Positions 36,755 through 47,361 of a stretch of DNA of 64,000 nt are shown piece by piece. The stretch comes from Lineus longissimus. Lineage: Eukaryota > Nemertea > Pilidiophora > Heteronemertea > Lineidae. Numbering within the stretch: position 1 is the stretch's first letter; every line of letters starts with the position of its first letter. The DNA lies in assembly GCF_910592395.1 (NCBI RefSeq), contig NC_088320.1, positions 9,550,001 to 9,614,000 of the forward strand, written 5' to 3'. The notes beneath the pieces were generated by a model. The model was not told the DNA's origin, made no database searches, and saw nothing but the letters and a program-made list of their open reading frames with translations. A program made the translations under genes and the position numbers.

Positions 36755-38790
36755 GGTCAGGTCAAGTCTTGGGGTTGAGAAAGTGTTAGGTGTTGGTGTT
36801 GGTGTAGTATTCGTGTAGGAGGCCTACCCCAACCCCCAACACCGAGCTTGGGTTGGTTGGACATCGGTGTAACACTTTGAGCAACACCAGGGTGACACCA
36901 GGTGTAAGGTCCCGGTAGGTGTAACACCGGTGAGTTGACTAGGTGTTTGAGTTCACGCCATCTTGTTTTCTCGCTTCAACCAAAAAAGACAATTTTACCC
37001 TTATTGGCGATTATTTTCGAGCCCTAAGTGAGATGTGAGACCAGGATTTTTGTGAAGACTGCAGATTTCGTCTCGGCGCGGCCGAAGCGGAATCGGTGAA
37101 CCACATCAGCGGAGTTGACTGTGGAACGGCAAGAAAAAATCGATATGTGAAGCCGCATGAGTGTGGTGGAAAAACTGTGTCAAAAGTACTATTTATACCA
37201 AAATTCCTTGTTTCTCATATCTTTATTTGGATAAAACATTACTGAAGGATTGTAATGAGTGTGACTGTTTGGAATGTCATTGCCTTTGTCGGACATTTGA
37301 GTCTTTTGATGAACTCAAAATTTCACAAATTTTCCAAAAAATGGCGGCCGGAAACGTCAACACGATCTGTCACTTCAATATTTTCGAATTTTGTTGTTTC
37401 TTCTGTACTTACAAATTAGTGAAGTATCTAGAATAATTTTTAAAAAAACAATAGTTTGTGTGGCTTTGTTTGGCGTATGAATGCCTCTGTCGTGCTGACG
37501 ATAAGCTAGTTGACCTGGACTCGTTATTTCACAAAAAAATGCCACTCTCGACTCTAGCTGCACGAAGAAAAGTAAAAAATTGTGTTGGTTCGAAAAATTT
37601 TCATTAGCGATTTAAGGAATTGAACCCGAGGCGGAGGACCTTGGTTGAGTTACCAAGACACTCGAGGGTGGAGCTAAAATACAGTCCAAACCCTCGCCTG
37701 TCGGCTCGGGTTTGGACGAAATTTTAGTTAGCTCCACCCGAGAGTGTCTTGGTAACTCAACCAAGGTCCAAAGCCGAGGGTTCAATTTCTATTCTAAAAT
37801 ACCTCAAACTTAAAAAGATAGGCCACGAAAATAACTTGAATATGTGCGAATTTGGCAAATTCCATCCATCGCCGGCCCGGCCGGAGCGCCGGTAGCGCCG
37901 TTGTTTACAGAACATGAGACATGTACATTTTGTACAGCGCGCATAGGAAGTCCGCATCGGCTCGCTCAAGTGATGCTAAAATCCGCGCAAATGGGCTATT
38001 TGGAGCGTTTTTCTCGGCAAATATGTGTAGTGCTTATTAAAAAACTTAGGGTGGTTAATGCTTCCTTGGCTGATTAGTGTTTGAAGCAGTGTTTTGAGAG
38101 CCTCAAACTTCTGAAGTGAGCTGAAATTCCATTGACGTGACGTGTGCATGGTTTCCACATTTTAGTGCAACCCGAGGGAACTTTGGTAGAGCATCTTGGT
38201 TGCGTGTCCAAAACACTCCGCTCTCAGAACGAGGCTTATGCATTTTCCATTTAAAAGTTGACTTTACGGTACCAAGGTATTTTAGAATAATATTTCATTT
38301 CACATCGCTCGTTCTTGGTCATACTTCGTCCGATTCTGGCTTAGTAAATATTTTTAGATAGTTTTGACTTTGAAGTTTCCTATGAAAATGTATAATTTTC
38401 TTGTCAAAATGTTGGATTTTATGTGCAAAATCAGCAAATAACAGAGTGCAATTTTTTAATGGCTGACTGAACACCTTGACAACCTAAAAACTTGACCACT
38501 CCCAAACACCTACCTCTAGGGGTAGGTGTTACACCTGTACATTTCTTCAATGCATTTGCCTTGTTTCTTCAGGTGGGCCAGGGTAGGTGTAACACTAGTG
38601 TCAGAAAAGTGTAACACTTTCCCAACACTAGTGTTGAAATCTTAGGGATTCCCTCCTCAAACACCGGTGTTACACCGATGTAACCCAACACCGAGCAGGG
38701 TGGTCAAGTGTTGGTGTAGTGATGGTGTTACCTTGGTGACGGTTTACTCCAACACTCTACACTTTCTCAACCCCAAGACTTGACCTGACC
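36755..38790. mobile_element. 2.0-kb TIR element with 5-bp target duplication
   Basis: Ends of about 34 bp (GGTCAGGTCAAGTCTTGGGG... and complement) are flanked by CAGTG at 36750-36754 and 38791-38795. Subterminal regions are full of GGTGTAACAC/GTGTTACACC phrases in both orientations (36790-36950 and 38505-38760). The interior has no transposase but contains a large hairpin (37620-37783). It sits inside an older repeat whose second copy (near 41.5 kb) shows the uninterrupted sequence. Superfamily unknown. Confidence 0.85.
37620..37783. repeat. 164-bp hairpin
   Basis: Arms of about 73 bp (for example ACCTTGGTTGAGTTACCAAG and its complement) pair with few mismatches around a 14-base loop. Such a long perfect stem could be a small foldback insertion within the larger element. 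Confidence 0.85.
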
Positions 38791-38795
38791 CAGTG

Positions 38796-39120
38796 GCGCC
38801 GGTGTGAATGGTCATTGGCTCATGACGTCATAAAATAATTGCGTCACGAGGAAGGAAACAATGGGATTCACGTCCGACGTCGTAACTGTGGGTGCGGTGC
38901 GTCATGAATGCAGGATCGGCCAACGCGCGGCCCATATGGAATGCGACAAACTGTACCGGAACCAGAATTGTCATGGGTCTGCACAAATTTTTTCAGATTC
39001 GATGGACATGATGGATATATGAATTTTGTTTACACTTTACATACAGTGTACAGACGTAACCATTACACTCACTACGTTGTGTGAGTTAATAATATGTAAA
39101 GAGCAATCTCTAGTGAACTC
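38796..39120 (+). repeat. Direct repeat unit, copy 1
   Basis: Matches 41541-41852 in the same orientation (GCCGGTGTGAAT...TGACGTCAT...ACGTTGTGTGAGTTA) with small indels. The outer ends are inverted relative to one another (AACTCACACAAC near 36688 and GTTGTGTGAGTT near 39078), so the parent repeat looks like a MITE. This copy is split by the 36755-38790 element. Confidence 0.75.
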
Positions 39121-39142
39121 ACACAACTGTCCTTCTGACATA

Positions 39143-41254
39143 CTCTAGACTCGATCTTGTAAGGACAGACAATACTAGGATACAGACAATACAGTAAACC
39201 CACCTACTCCACGCGGTACTGAATAGGCTTTACTATTCCTTTATGTACAAGGGCCAATGACTCGCTGGACTAAGGTCTAGGCGTCACAACTGCACTGCAT
39301 ATGCCCGCCTTGCGTTCCTCTTCGGCAAAGCCATTGGTGATGTCATGCGTGTACAATGCTTTGTGAGGCCTGGGGACTGGACACATGTACTGTTTGTTGC
39401 CGACGTTAACCGGTTTAATTGAGTAGAACGGCTAAAACCAGCCACATGTCAACATACAGGGTGACCCAGCAAATACGATTTGACATTTTCAATGAAGTCC
39501 TATCTGGGGTCCTTTACACCTAGGCCTAATCCAGTTCATGTTCAGGGTGCCATTCCATCCTCTTGATCATCATTGCCATCGGCAGGTAATTTGAGCGGTC
39601 CGTCGTCAATGTTGTCTGGACGAAAAGCTGTCTCAAAGCCATTGACGACGACCTGGACCTCCACTGCTTCCCATGCCCGACTGACAATGTTGATCACATT
39701 AACTAAGGAAATCTGGTCACAGGCACCCTGTTCATTAGTGTTTCTACTTTTCCAGCCCTTCCATTCGTTCCTGGCATGTTTCTTAAACGATGCCATAATA
39801 GACACATCTAAAGGCTGTGCAATTGAGGTACACCCCGCAGGTACCAAATCTATGATTCCCCCAGTTCCATCACTGCGTTCCCAAAGACCTCTGTTAGATG
39901 AACTCTGTATCGGTCCACGATAATAAAGAACTGATCGCAGTTTTCTCCCTGCACATGCGGCTCAAGAACAGTATCTGTCCAGTGTTCAATGGTGTCTTGC
40001 CTCATCCAGCCAGTATCAGAAGTGGTAACTTTCGCATTATGTGGCAGTTCTTGCTGAGCAACTTGCTCCATCTGCCTCACAAATCCACGACGAGGAAATG
40101 TTATGTGAGCTGGAATTTTTACTCCTGTAGCAGCAATGCACAATGTAACGGTGCAACCTAACTTGGCATTTGCACGAGATGTCCAGATATCGACCGATTG
40201 CGCCCCTGTGGTTTCACATGTATACACAGGACGACAATCCAATAGCAAGAAAGTTTCATCCATGTTGAAAAAGAATCCCATTGGTATCTGCAACTGTTCA
40301 ACTACCCAGCGACATCATTTCTGAATTGCGCGACTCTAGCTGCGGCGTCTGCAGGGATCGTAGTAGTGTTTTTATTAGTCTTCCGAAAAGAAATGTTCTT
40401 TCTCTTCATGAAATCGGTCACCCAACCTGCTGAGGCGTGGAATTCATGCCGAATCGGTCTAGAACGGACAATTTCATTCCGTCTGTCTTCTGCCAAGTTG
40501 TCCCACCACGTTTGGAAAAGATCAAGTGCTTTTACTTGGAGGTCCGAGACAGACACAACCAGACGCTTTCGCCTTTCACCTACGAACCACTCATGGAGAT
40601 TAGTTTCTACTTCAGGCCATGTTCCGACATGATTTTCTCGTATTTTACGAATTTTACCATTTTTCTCGTACAGTACGGCATCTAGCTCCTCTCGGTCCCA
40701 TTTCCGAAAGGTGGAGGGCGGAATTCTGTGATGATTTGCAAATTCATCACTACTGGCGACTGTCCCGTTCGCCAAGGCCTCTTCACAATCGGTTAGATAC
40801 CGAATTTTTTCACTGATACCGTAGCTACGTCGACGCTTTCTTAGCGGTGGTACATCCATGACAGCACATGTAGGCCTACAGCAAGCCAGAGTGTACAGGC
40901 CAAAAATGACATGACAGTAACGGCTTATGAAGATGACCCAGTAAACGTCAGCTAGGCCTATAAACCTCATCAATTTCATAATGCAATAGTATTGTGAAGA
41001 ATTCGGAAGACTCGCCCATGACAATTGGCCTACAATTCCAGGTTACCACTCTGATCTGCATGACATCACAGAGAGTTGGACTTGACCAAGAGTGGTGGTC
41101 ACCTGCAGGGTTGGTTGATCGGACACATTGATTTTGGTCCTAGGAGTCGCGTGGCCCCTCCACACAAAAGAAAAGTAACGCCTATTCAGTACCGCGTGGA
41201 GTGGGTGGGTTTACTGGGGTTGTATTGTCTGTCCTTACAAGATCGAGTCTAGAG
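39143..41254 (-). mobile_element. Pogo/Tigger-like transposon with TA target duplication
   Basis: Inverted repeats of about 85-95 bp start CTCTAGACTCGATCTTGTAA at 39143 and end with its complement at 41254. TA flanks both sides (39141-39142, 41255-41256). The 2.1-kb element carries a broken minus-strand transposase. It is a different subfamily from the relic at 1.4 kb. It lies inside copy 2 of the direct repeat. Confidence 0.9.
39542..40859 (-). pseudogene. Pogo/Tigger-like transposase, frameshifted
   Basis: The start at 40859 (MDVPPLRKRRRSYG) leads into a psq-like helix-turn-helix (SSDEFANHHRIPPSTFRKW). A CENP-B-type domain follows (GWVTDFMKRKNISFRK), breaking near 40302. The DDE part continues at 39850-40293 (FNMDETFLLLD with the first aspartate; FIIVDRYRVH with the second). 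A shift follows into 39542-39847 (PAGCTSIAQPLDVSIM). Two breaks make it a pseudogene, though the domains are otherwise well preserved. The longer frame start at 41024 adds residues without family resemblance. Confidence 0.82.
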
Positions 41255-41540
41255 TATATAGCCAGTACAATGTCATGACACCCAGGAGCTTTTTCTCATT
41301 TCTGAAACAGTTGCATGGTTGGAATGAATTTCCAAATCAGTCCGTCCAATCTCTTTCCAAATGGAACTTTATGACCACTCTATATTTGTGCAGTAGTGTT
41401 AAAACTGACTTTTTGAAGTAAAGTACGTAAATCGAGAAGAAGAGGACGTTTACTTCGTCTGCAATGAAATGTCACAACTGTCTCCGCCGACGTTGTTGTC
41501 CTGTATGTTCTAGCAGACGATTTTTAGATACACTTCAAGA

Positions 41541-41852
41541 CAGTGGCGCCGGTGTGAATAAATCTACTTGCGTGATTGGTCAATGGCTCATGACGTCATG
41601 AAATAATTGCGTCAACAACGGGAATCATGGTAACTGTGGTTGCGGTGCGTCGTGAATGCACGATCGGCAAGCGCGGCCCGTATGGAATGCAACAAACTGT
41701 ACCGGAACCGGAACTGTCATGGGTCTGCACAAATTTTTTCAGATTCGATGGACATGATGGATATATGAATTTTGTTTACACTTTACATACAGTGTACAGA
41801 CGTAACCATTACACTCACTACGTTGTGTGAGTTATCACTACGTTGTGTGAGT
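41541..41852 (+). repeat. Direct repeat unit, copy 2
   Basis: Second copy of 38796-39120. It gives the uninterrupted sequence across the insertion site of the 36755-38790 element (GACAGTGGCGCC). It ends in a small duplication of ACTACGTTGTGTGAGTTA. Confidence 0.75.
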
Positions 41853-42122
41853 TAAAATGGCCACCGTACCTGTGGAGAGAATAGAATTATGTTGTGCGGA
41901 TTCACTGAATGCGGTAAGTTATGCCCATGTATGTATACAGAAGGAATGAGTATATTGGGATTGAGGTAACTAATCCTCGCATAAGCAAGCATGTGCAAGT
42001 ACAATGTATCCATTGCGCTCGTTGCATTGTTCAAAGTCATTGGATCAATGTGTATTGTGTACAGTGAGTATTGTGAAGTGGAGTTGAATGCATGGTCATA
42101 CTCAGGCGGTGGTGGTTTGGTG

Positions 42123-42285
42123 TATTCCTGTTTCGCCTATTCCTGTTCCGCCTATTCCTGTTCCGCCTATTCCTGTTCCGCCTATTCCTGTTTCGCCTAA
42201 TTCCTTATTCGCCTATTCCTGATTGGCCCACTTCCTGTTTCGCCTAATTCCTGTTTCGCCTATTCCTGTTTCGCCTATTCAAATG
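42123..42285 (+). repeat. 15-bp tandem repeats (left arm)
   Basis: About ten copies of CCTATTCCTGTTTCG or CCTATTCCTGTTCCG. The same repeat stands inverted at 43003-43163, so the two arrays form the arms of a ~1-kb foldback-like element (about 42.1-43.19 kb). The ORFs seen across them are repeat translations. Confidence 0.9.
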
Positions 42286-43002
42286 TATTGCTAACCTCCC
42301 CACAGACGTAGGAATATGAACCGTCCCTTACTATAGTGTTAAAGGCTATCATTAAGAATAAAGTCTGAAATAATGGATTCAGCGACATGTCAATTATTTC
42401 AGTATTATTCGGAATAACTTTGGAAAATTATACATAGCTTACATCGGCTTAAGTTTTAGCTTATTTTAAAAGGCAAGAAATAAAATAGTAAGAAAGTTTT
42501 ACCCTTTCATTAGATTTGAGAAAGGTTTCTTAGGCCTGCATTTTATATTGTGGATTCTCTTTCTTTTGTTTTAGTCAGTAACTGGCTTCGTAATAGAAAT
42601 AGTACCTATAGCTACATTGTTCTTTACTATGACATGGGTTTTACAGCTGATTTTGATCAAATAATTATGAGAATGTCCAGTATTATGTATTTTTATCAAA
42701 AACTCATGAATTCCTGTTTTTATAAAATAAGCGACTGCTTTTACTCTACTTAATCTATTAGTTTTTACTGTGTGTCAGTATGGTCATATGGTCAAATAAG
42801 TCCCGGACTGTCCCCGCTTTCAAGGTGACTCTTTCAAAACGGTCATGGCATGGTTTGTTACCAAAGTTGATGGTATTTGATTAGTCAAATTGTCATCACA
42901 TCGTTAACATCATCCAATTGTCCCCTCACATTACCCCATAAAATGGACATGCATCCCTAAGGTTCCCCTGGGAGAGTCGATTTATTGTAGAGGTACTGGA
43001 AA
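42286..43002. other. Interior of the 15-bp-repeat element, non-coding
   Basis: AT-rich DNA between the two inverted arrays. No transposase or other gene was recognised. Confidence 0.55.
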
Positions 43003-43163
43003 GTAGGCGAAACAGGAAGTAGGCGAAACAGGAATAGGCGAAACAGGAAATAGGCCAAACAGGAAATAGGCCAAACAGGAATAGGCGGAACAGGAATAGG
43101 CGGAACAGGAATAGGCGGAACAGGAATTTTGTAGGCGAAACAGGAATAGGCGAAACAGGCATA
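43003..43163 (-). repeat. 15-bp tandem repeats (right arm)
   Basis: Copies of CGAAACAGGAATAGG and variants, the reverse complement of the array at 42123-42285. Both arms carry the same sub-variants (TTTCG and TTCCG types). Confidence 0.9.
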
Positions 43164-43281
43164 AACCGGTGGTTAGTAAGGTCACTAATATGGTTTACAA
43201 CTTTTCTTATTTATAGCATGATTTTAGGTGGCATCGCTGTGTTGTGAAGACGGATTGCTAGTGTTTGTGGTCGACTGGCGG

Positions 43282-43483
43282 CTACTCACTAGTTTCCTCA
43301 AGCATTTTAAGCATCAGTGCAGGGATTCGGACAGTGTCAGCAAGGCAATAATGCTTTCTAAATCTCCCAATATCACACGAAAACATTGGCCTTGATGATT
43401 CCTCGCCACGGAAATCAGGCGACGACACCAGTGTTGTCATGGTCACAACCGGAGCATTATTTCCAACCAAGTGAATGAATGCC
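43282..43483 (-). other. Short open frame next to the Polinton insertion site
   Basis: The minus-strand frame (AFIHLVGNNAPVVTMTTLVSS... to a stop at 43282) runs to the insertion point. In the reconstructed empty site it would extend only a few codons further before a stop at about 62150. I recognise no family. It could be a host exon split by the element or chance. Confidence 0.2.
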
Positions 43484-43489
43484 GCCGGA
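43484..43489 (+). repeat. Polinton target-site duplication, left copy
   Basis: GCCGGA immediately before the left terminus. The identical copy is at 62137-62142. Six bases is the duplication length known for Maverick/Polinton integrases. Confidence 0.92.
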
Positions 43490-43571
43490 AGTAGTATAGC
43501 AGGTACCTAGCGATTCAATGGACCTATTTAGCATGCAAATTAGCGCCCTAATTGCATATTTAATGAGGTCC
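43490..43571 (+). repeat. Polinton left terminal inverted repeat and terminal hairpin
   Basis: 43490-43542 matches the complement of the right end (62073-62136). The right end has one extra AGT triplet at its tip (AGTAGTAGT versus AGTAGT). Similarity fades after about 50 bp, which is short for a Polinton. 43520-43571 folds on itself (GGACCT...AGGTCC, TGCAAATTAG...CTAATTGCA). Confidence 0.88.
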
Positions 43572-43579
43572 TTTTGTTC

Positions 43580-43597
43580 TCAAGGTCATGACCTTGA
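43580..43597. promoter_or_regulatory. Perfect palindrome of TCAAGGTCA half-sites
   Basis: TCAAGGTCATGACCTTGA is an exact 18-bp palindrome. TCAAGGTCA is the known extended half-site bound by ERR/SF-1-type orphan nuclear receptors. Direct TCAAGGTCA copies stand near the other terminus at 62012-62020 and 62064-62072, with CCAAGGTCA at 62042-62050. The regulatory role is inferred. Confidence 0.45.
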
Positions 43598-44649
43598 GTT
43601 GAGGAAAAGATGGGTCAAAAACCTTGAACTTGAGAGTTAGAATGATGTTTGTGGAGGTTATCCTTGATAGTTAAGGTAATTAGTGTGCTAATAAGTGCCC
43701 TAATTAACAGTGCCCACAACTTCCAGGGACTTATTTTCCCAGGATGACACTTTCTACTTTTACACCGGCACGTTCCGAAACATCACCGACGCATGCGATC
43801 CATAGAAATGTGTGGTATTGTCCATCACCTGGGCATAGACACGCGCCCATAGAAATTGTCTCTACTCATGTTGAGGGACAGCTGTCAAAATGTGAAGAGA
43901 AAACATTGTATTCATTACGCCTCCTTCTAATGCTGTTTAATAAAACACTTGAATAAAATTGTTGTATTGCTATTTATGCAGCACGTTTCCAAATGAATGC
44001 GTGCAGAAGTGTGACAAAGAAGCGCCCGTCGCGTGTCCTATATCCTAGGTGTGCCTTTGTCAGAAGTAGGGGACTGAGTGGTCCTTATAAGATCTTCGAT
44101 GAAGTAATTGTATTGTTCTATTCTAATCAGAGCGCCAAACACCCCAGGATGAAAGTGCCCATCAATCAGGCATCTGTCTGATATAAACTATAGCCTAGCA
44201 GAGGCCATACCATCTGTTTTTAAAATAAAAGTAGGGTTGCCCTCATTAAGTCGTGACCTGGTTTTGAGGACACGCTTATGTCTAAACAAATCAGGGGACG
44301 CTGCCGTCCCCTCATCAGGACGCGGTGTGGCTGTAGCTGGTTGCACCGAAACTTCAGTCAAAGAAATCAAGATGTGTCATTTAAGTACACGCCAGTAAAT
44401 TGTCAAAATTGCGCCAAAACTTGACATCATTAAAGGTTGGGCATATTTAAAAAAAAACATCTGCCACGGAGATGCCTTTGAGATTTCAAATAAAAAGGGC
44501 GAAATGCAACGACCAAATCATCAGTTCATCTGAACGAAGGACAAGAGCAGAGCGACACGTGTTTACCGATTTCAAGTTCAACAAATTTACCGTGTTCTTC
44601 CGTTGATCGAAATTCAAGGAGTTTGTTGAAATCAACATCGGGGGATAAA
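43598..44649. other. Left subterminal region of the Polinton
   Basis: Mostly non-coding. It holds one low-confidence small frame (43993-44181) and AT-rich stretches upstream of the PC4-like gene. An ATG followed at once by a good splice donor lies at 44650-44665. Confidence 0.5.
43993..44181 (+). CDS. Possible small basic protein
   Basis: A 62-residue frame, basic at the start (TKKRPSRVLYPRC) and ending MKVPINQASV. No family recognised. It lies in the element's left flank with the same orientation as all other genes, and an acceptor-like TTTATGCAG just precedes it. It may be a small gene, an exon, or chance. Confidence 0.25.
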   Translation: MNACRSVTKKRPSRVLYPRCAFVRSRGLSGPYKIFDEVIVLFYSNQSAKHPRMKVPINQASV

Positions 44650-44844
44650 ATGTCAAGCAAGAAAGGTAAGAGCGCATTTTGATACATTTTGCTTCGCTTT
44701 GTATTGAGTGCGTGTCGATTACCGTTCAACACCTGTGCTTGGTGGAAAAAACCTAATGATTCTAAAGTGTGATCGTATACATAGTATATGGTCTGCGGAC
44801 TGTATTATAGTCATGTTGAACCATGCGGTCATTCATTAGTCAAA

Positions 44845-45246
44845 ATGATGTCTCAAAGCGTGCATCGCTGCCGCGCGTCTGTATGGCTGTCTATTGCCTT
44901 GGCGCTTTTCATGGTGGAATGTGTATTGCTTTTTGTATACGCGTCTTATATGAAGAAAACAAAATGTCCTGTTGACAGGCTTATATCACAGTCCGATTTA
45001 AATGTAACGGTATTGTACCCTGATGAAGTCGGTGGTCGTTTACCAAACTTCCCAAACTGTACGATGAACGTATCATTAGGAAATGAGATTTATTTGCACG
45101 TTTGCTACTATCAAAATGTGCAGGTGGTAGATATTCGGAAATTCATAGAGCAGAGAGCGCAATTTATCGGTATTGGGCTTATGAAACAAAATTGGTACGC
45201 TCTAAGAGAGAGAATGGCTGAAATATCGGAATATCTGCATGATTGA
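44845..45246 (+). CDS. PC4-like protein with N-terminal hydrophobic segment
   Basis: 133 residues from the ATG at 44845. Residues about 13-37 are strongly hydrophobic (WLSIALALFMVECVLLFVYA), like a membrane anchor. The C-terminal half matches the PC4/p15 coactivator pattern: a beta-strand block (IYLHVCYYQNVQVVDIRKFI), then the GISL-x-W motif as GIGLMKQNWYALRERM. PC4-type domains bind single-stranded DNA and act in transcription or replication. A membrane anchor on one is odd. The frame is open upstream to an ATG at 44788. Alternatively a tiny exon at 44650-44665 (ATG, phase 1) could splice at 44839/44840 in frame. The gene lies first in the element. Family assignment is by motif reading. Confidence 0.72.
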   Translation: MMSQSVHRCRASVWLSIALALFMVECVLLFVYASYMKKTKCPVDRLISQSDLNVTVLYPDEVGGRLPNFPNCTMNVSLGNEIYLHVCYYQNVQVVDIRKFIEQRAQFIGIGLMKQNWYALRERMAEISEYLHD

Positions 45247-45324
45247 TGAGTGTCATTGAGACAATATTTTTAGATAAAAGTAAACCCATGTGCATTATAT
45301 GTCATTTGATGTCAGACGAGCATC

Positions 45325-45987
45325 ATGAACGGTCTACCAGTATCTGTTAGGGCATCGTTAAATTTTGTTCTACACGAACAATTTACACCCCGTGGTAAAG
45401 AACCAGTGGATAGTGTTTTTGTAGTGGGTCAGGATGTGTACGATGAGTTGGTTGCTCAAAATGAAAACGTCAAAATCATCTCTCTTGGCAATATAATGAT
45501 TGGGGGGAATCTTTTCTGTCTGAATCGCAGTATACCGATGAAACAGAAATATGGGCCATTTGAGATGTCTGAAATTTTCACAATGGAGCGATGCACGGTG
45601 TGGGAGCCTGTTGAATGCATGGAATATCTTGCAAAATTTTCGGATATTCTAGCGTTATCTAGGCCGGAAGGTTGGGAACTGCAGCAAAACGGAAAAGTTG
45701 TATTGCAACGATTTCCCCCTGATTATGTGCGAAAATCACTCGAATTTGCATTTTCATCCTACAAACCTGAATTGGAATTGTGCGATGGTGTCATCGTGGT
45801 TCCTGGCACAATTTCGCGTGAAGAAAGTACTGATGATCCACGTGTTACAGTTATCGAAAGAGATACATTGCACATCGTTAAAATCGAAATAGCTCCTAAA
45901 CACTGGTTCATTTTGCAAAGCTGTCGCTCAGCATATTATGAAAATGACAGTAACTATTATCTGGCATTTAAGGATGCAATGCAATAA
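45325..45987 (+). CDS. Unknown Polinton protein (220 aa)
   Basis: An intact 220-residue frame 79 bp after the PC4-like gene, same strand, with an AATAAA signal 71 bp after its stop. No signal peptide or membrane segment. The composition is that of a globular protein, with a conserved-looking C-terminus (KHWFILQSCRSAYYEND). I recognise no domain. Its place between the PC4-like gene and the polymerase suggests a replication or early-phase role, but that is only positional. Confidence 0.75.
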   Translation: MNGLPVSVRASLNFVLHEQFTPRGKEPVDSVFVVGQDVYDELVAQNENVKIISLGNIMIGGNLFCLNRSIPMKQKYGPFEMSEIFTMERCTVWEPVECMEYLAKFSDILALSRPEGWELQQNGKVVLQRFPPDYVRKSLEFAFSSYKPELELCDGVIVVPGTISREESTDDPRVTVIERDTLHIVKIEIAPKHWFILQSCRSAYYENDSNYYLAFKDAMQ

Positions 45988-46057
45988 AGGTGAACGTTTG
46001 AACGAGTCGGAACACTGAATTGATGGATGCTACTGTATACCTGTAAAAAGCATACTT

Positions 46058-46063
46058 AATAAA
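46058..46063 (+). terminator. Poly(A) signal after the 220-aa gene
   Basis: AATAAA 71 bp downstream of the stop at 45987 and just ahead of the presumed 5' leader of the spliced polymerase gene. Confidence 0.55.
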
Positions 46064-46222
46064 TTGTCAATGGTGAATGCACGTCAGCGTCTAAGTCCTT
46101 TAAAGTATAGAAGGGTAAGTTTATATTGTTTTGTTCAGACTGCCAGTAGATGTCCGATATCGGGTTAGCGTTTACTAAAGACGTGCTACTTTTTTTATTT
46201 TTCAGTAAACAGCAGTTGTATA

Positions 46223-47326
46223 ATGGAAAAAAATAGTGACAGAGACGCCGAAACACACCGCAGTTACGCCGACGTGGTGTCTGAAAAGAAGCATCCGTGT
46301 ATCGGTGAGTTGTTTGACAGGCTTGTTTCCGTCAAATCCGCGCAATTCTCTGTTTGAAAACAAATCATGTCATTTATATTAGCTTTTTTATACATGTCTC
46401 AGAATGTAACATAACCACAATTTTTATTTATTTGACAGTCATCAACGACTCAGACGATGAATTCGCAGACTCACCCACATGGACGATAGTAGAAAATCGC
46501 AAAAGGAAAAGACACTCGCGTAAGTCTCATTTCCATCAAAAACCGATAATTGTCGATGCGCCTCCATATTATCGCTTTTGCATGCAACGTTTTTACGCCG
46601 AAAACATAACGGAACGCATGTTTTCTTCAACAGGTCTGTCCCTGAAGAAAAGGCAGAAGAAGGCGGATGTCACACCTAAAGCGTCAGTCGCAGCATCTGT
46701 GAAAGGTACGTATACGTCTGTGTGGATTTCGTGATCATTTTTGATTCAATGCAGCATAATATTTACGAACCATATTTGAAAGAGACACACTTTTAATCAC
46801 ACTGCGTTTTGTGTGTTTTCAGTGGAAGACAAACGGCCAGTGAAAATTGGGAAAGCGACATGGAAGACGCTGCGACACGCACCCCCGTCTCCTGTAAAGA
46901 AGACAAGTAAGTTTCTGCAGTTAGTTGAAAATTGCGAATTTCTCTGTTAAATGTGCGCCATTACACATAATTTACTGTTATTTGATCTTTTATGTCGATT
47001 GTAAATCAGGGTATCTTTTCCTGTGATTGTAGAAACATCTGCTGAGACACTCAGAACTGCAAGTGCAACAACATCAACAGCTGCAAGGGCATCACCAATA
47101 GGTGGGACAACACCAGCAGTGCCATCTCACAACAATGATGATCATCCGATTGAAGGTGCGTAGCGTAACATGTGACATATTATCAAAAGCAGTTACCAAA
47201 AACGTATTGAGTGCTGGTGTTTTAGCAAGCATCTCATTTTTGTTCTGCTGAGAACAAAGCATGTCCATGAGATGTTGCGCTTATATAAAACGTAGTTTGT
47301 CTCAGTCATATATGCGTATGCGTATA

Positions 47327-47361
<35 letters not shown>

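Noticed and set aside
37620-37783. Possible tRNA or microRNA precursor
   Set aside because: The stem is too long and perfect for a typical microRNA and lacks tRNA box motifs. It is better explained as a foldback repeat.
42123-42285. Regular short repeats that could suggest a CRISPR array
   Set aside because: Head-to-tail 15-mers without unique spacers, in a eukaryotic context.
42926-43185. Frames with repeated LFRLFLFRL-type phrases
   Set aside because: Translations of the 15-bp tandem array.
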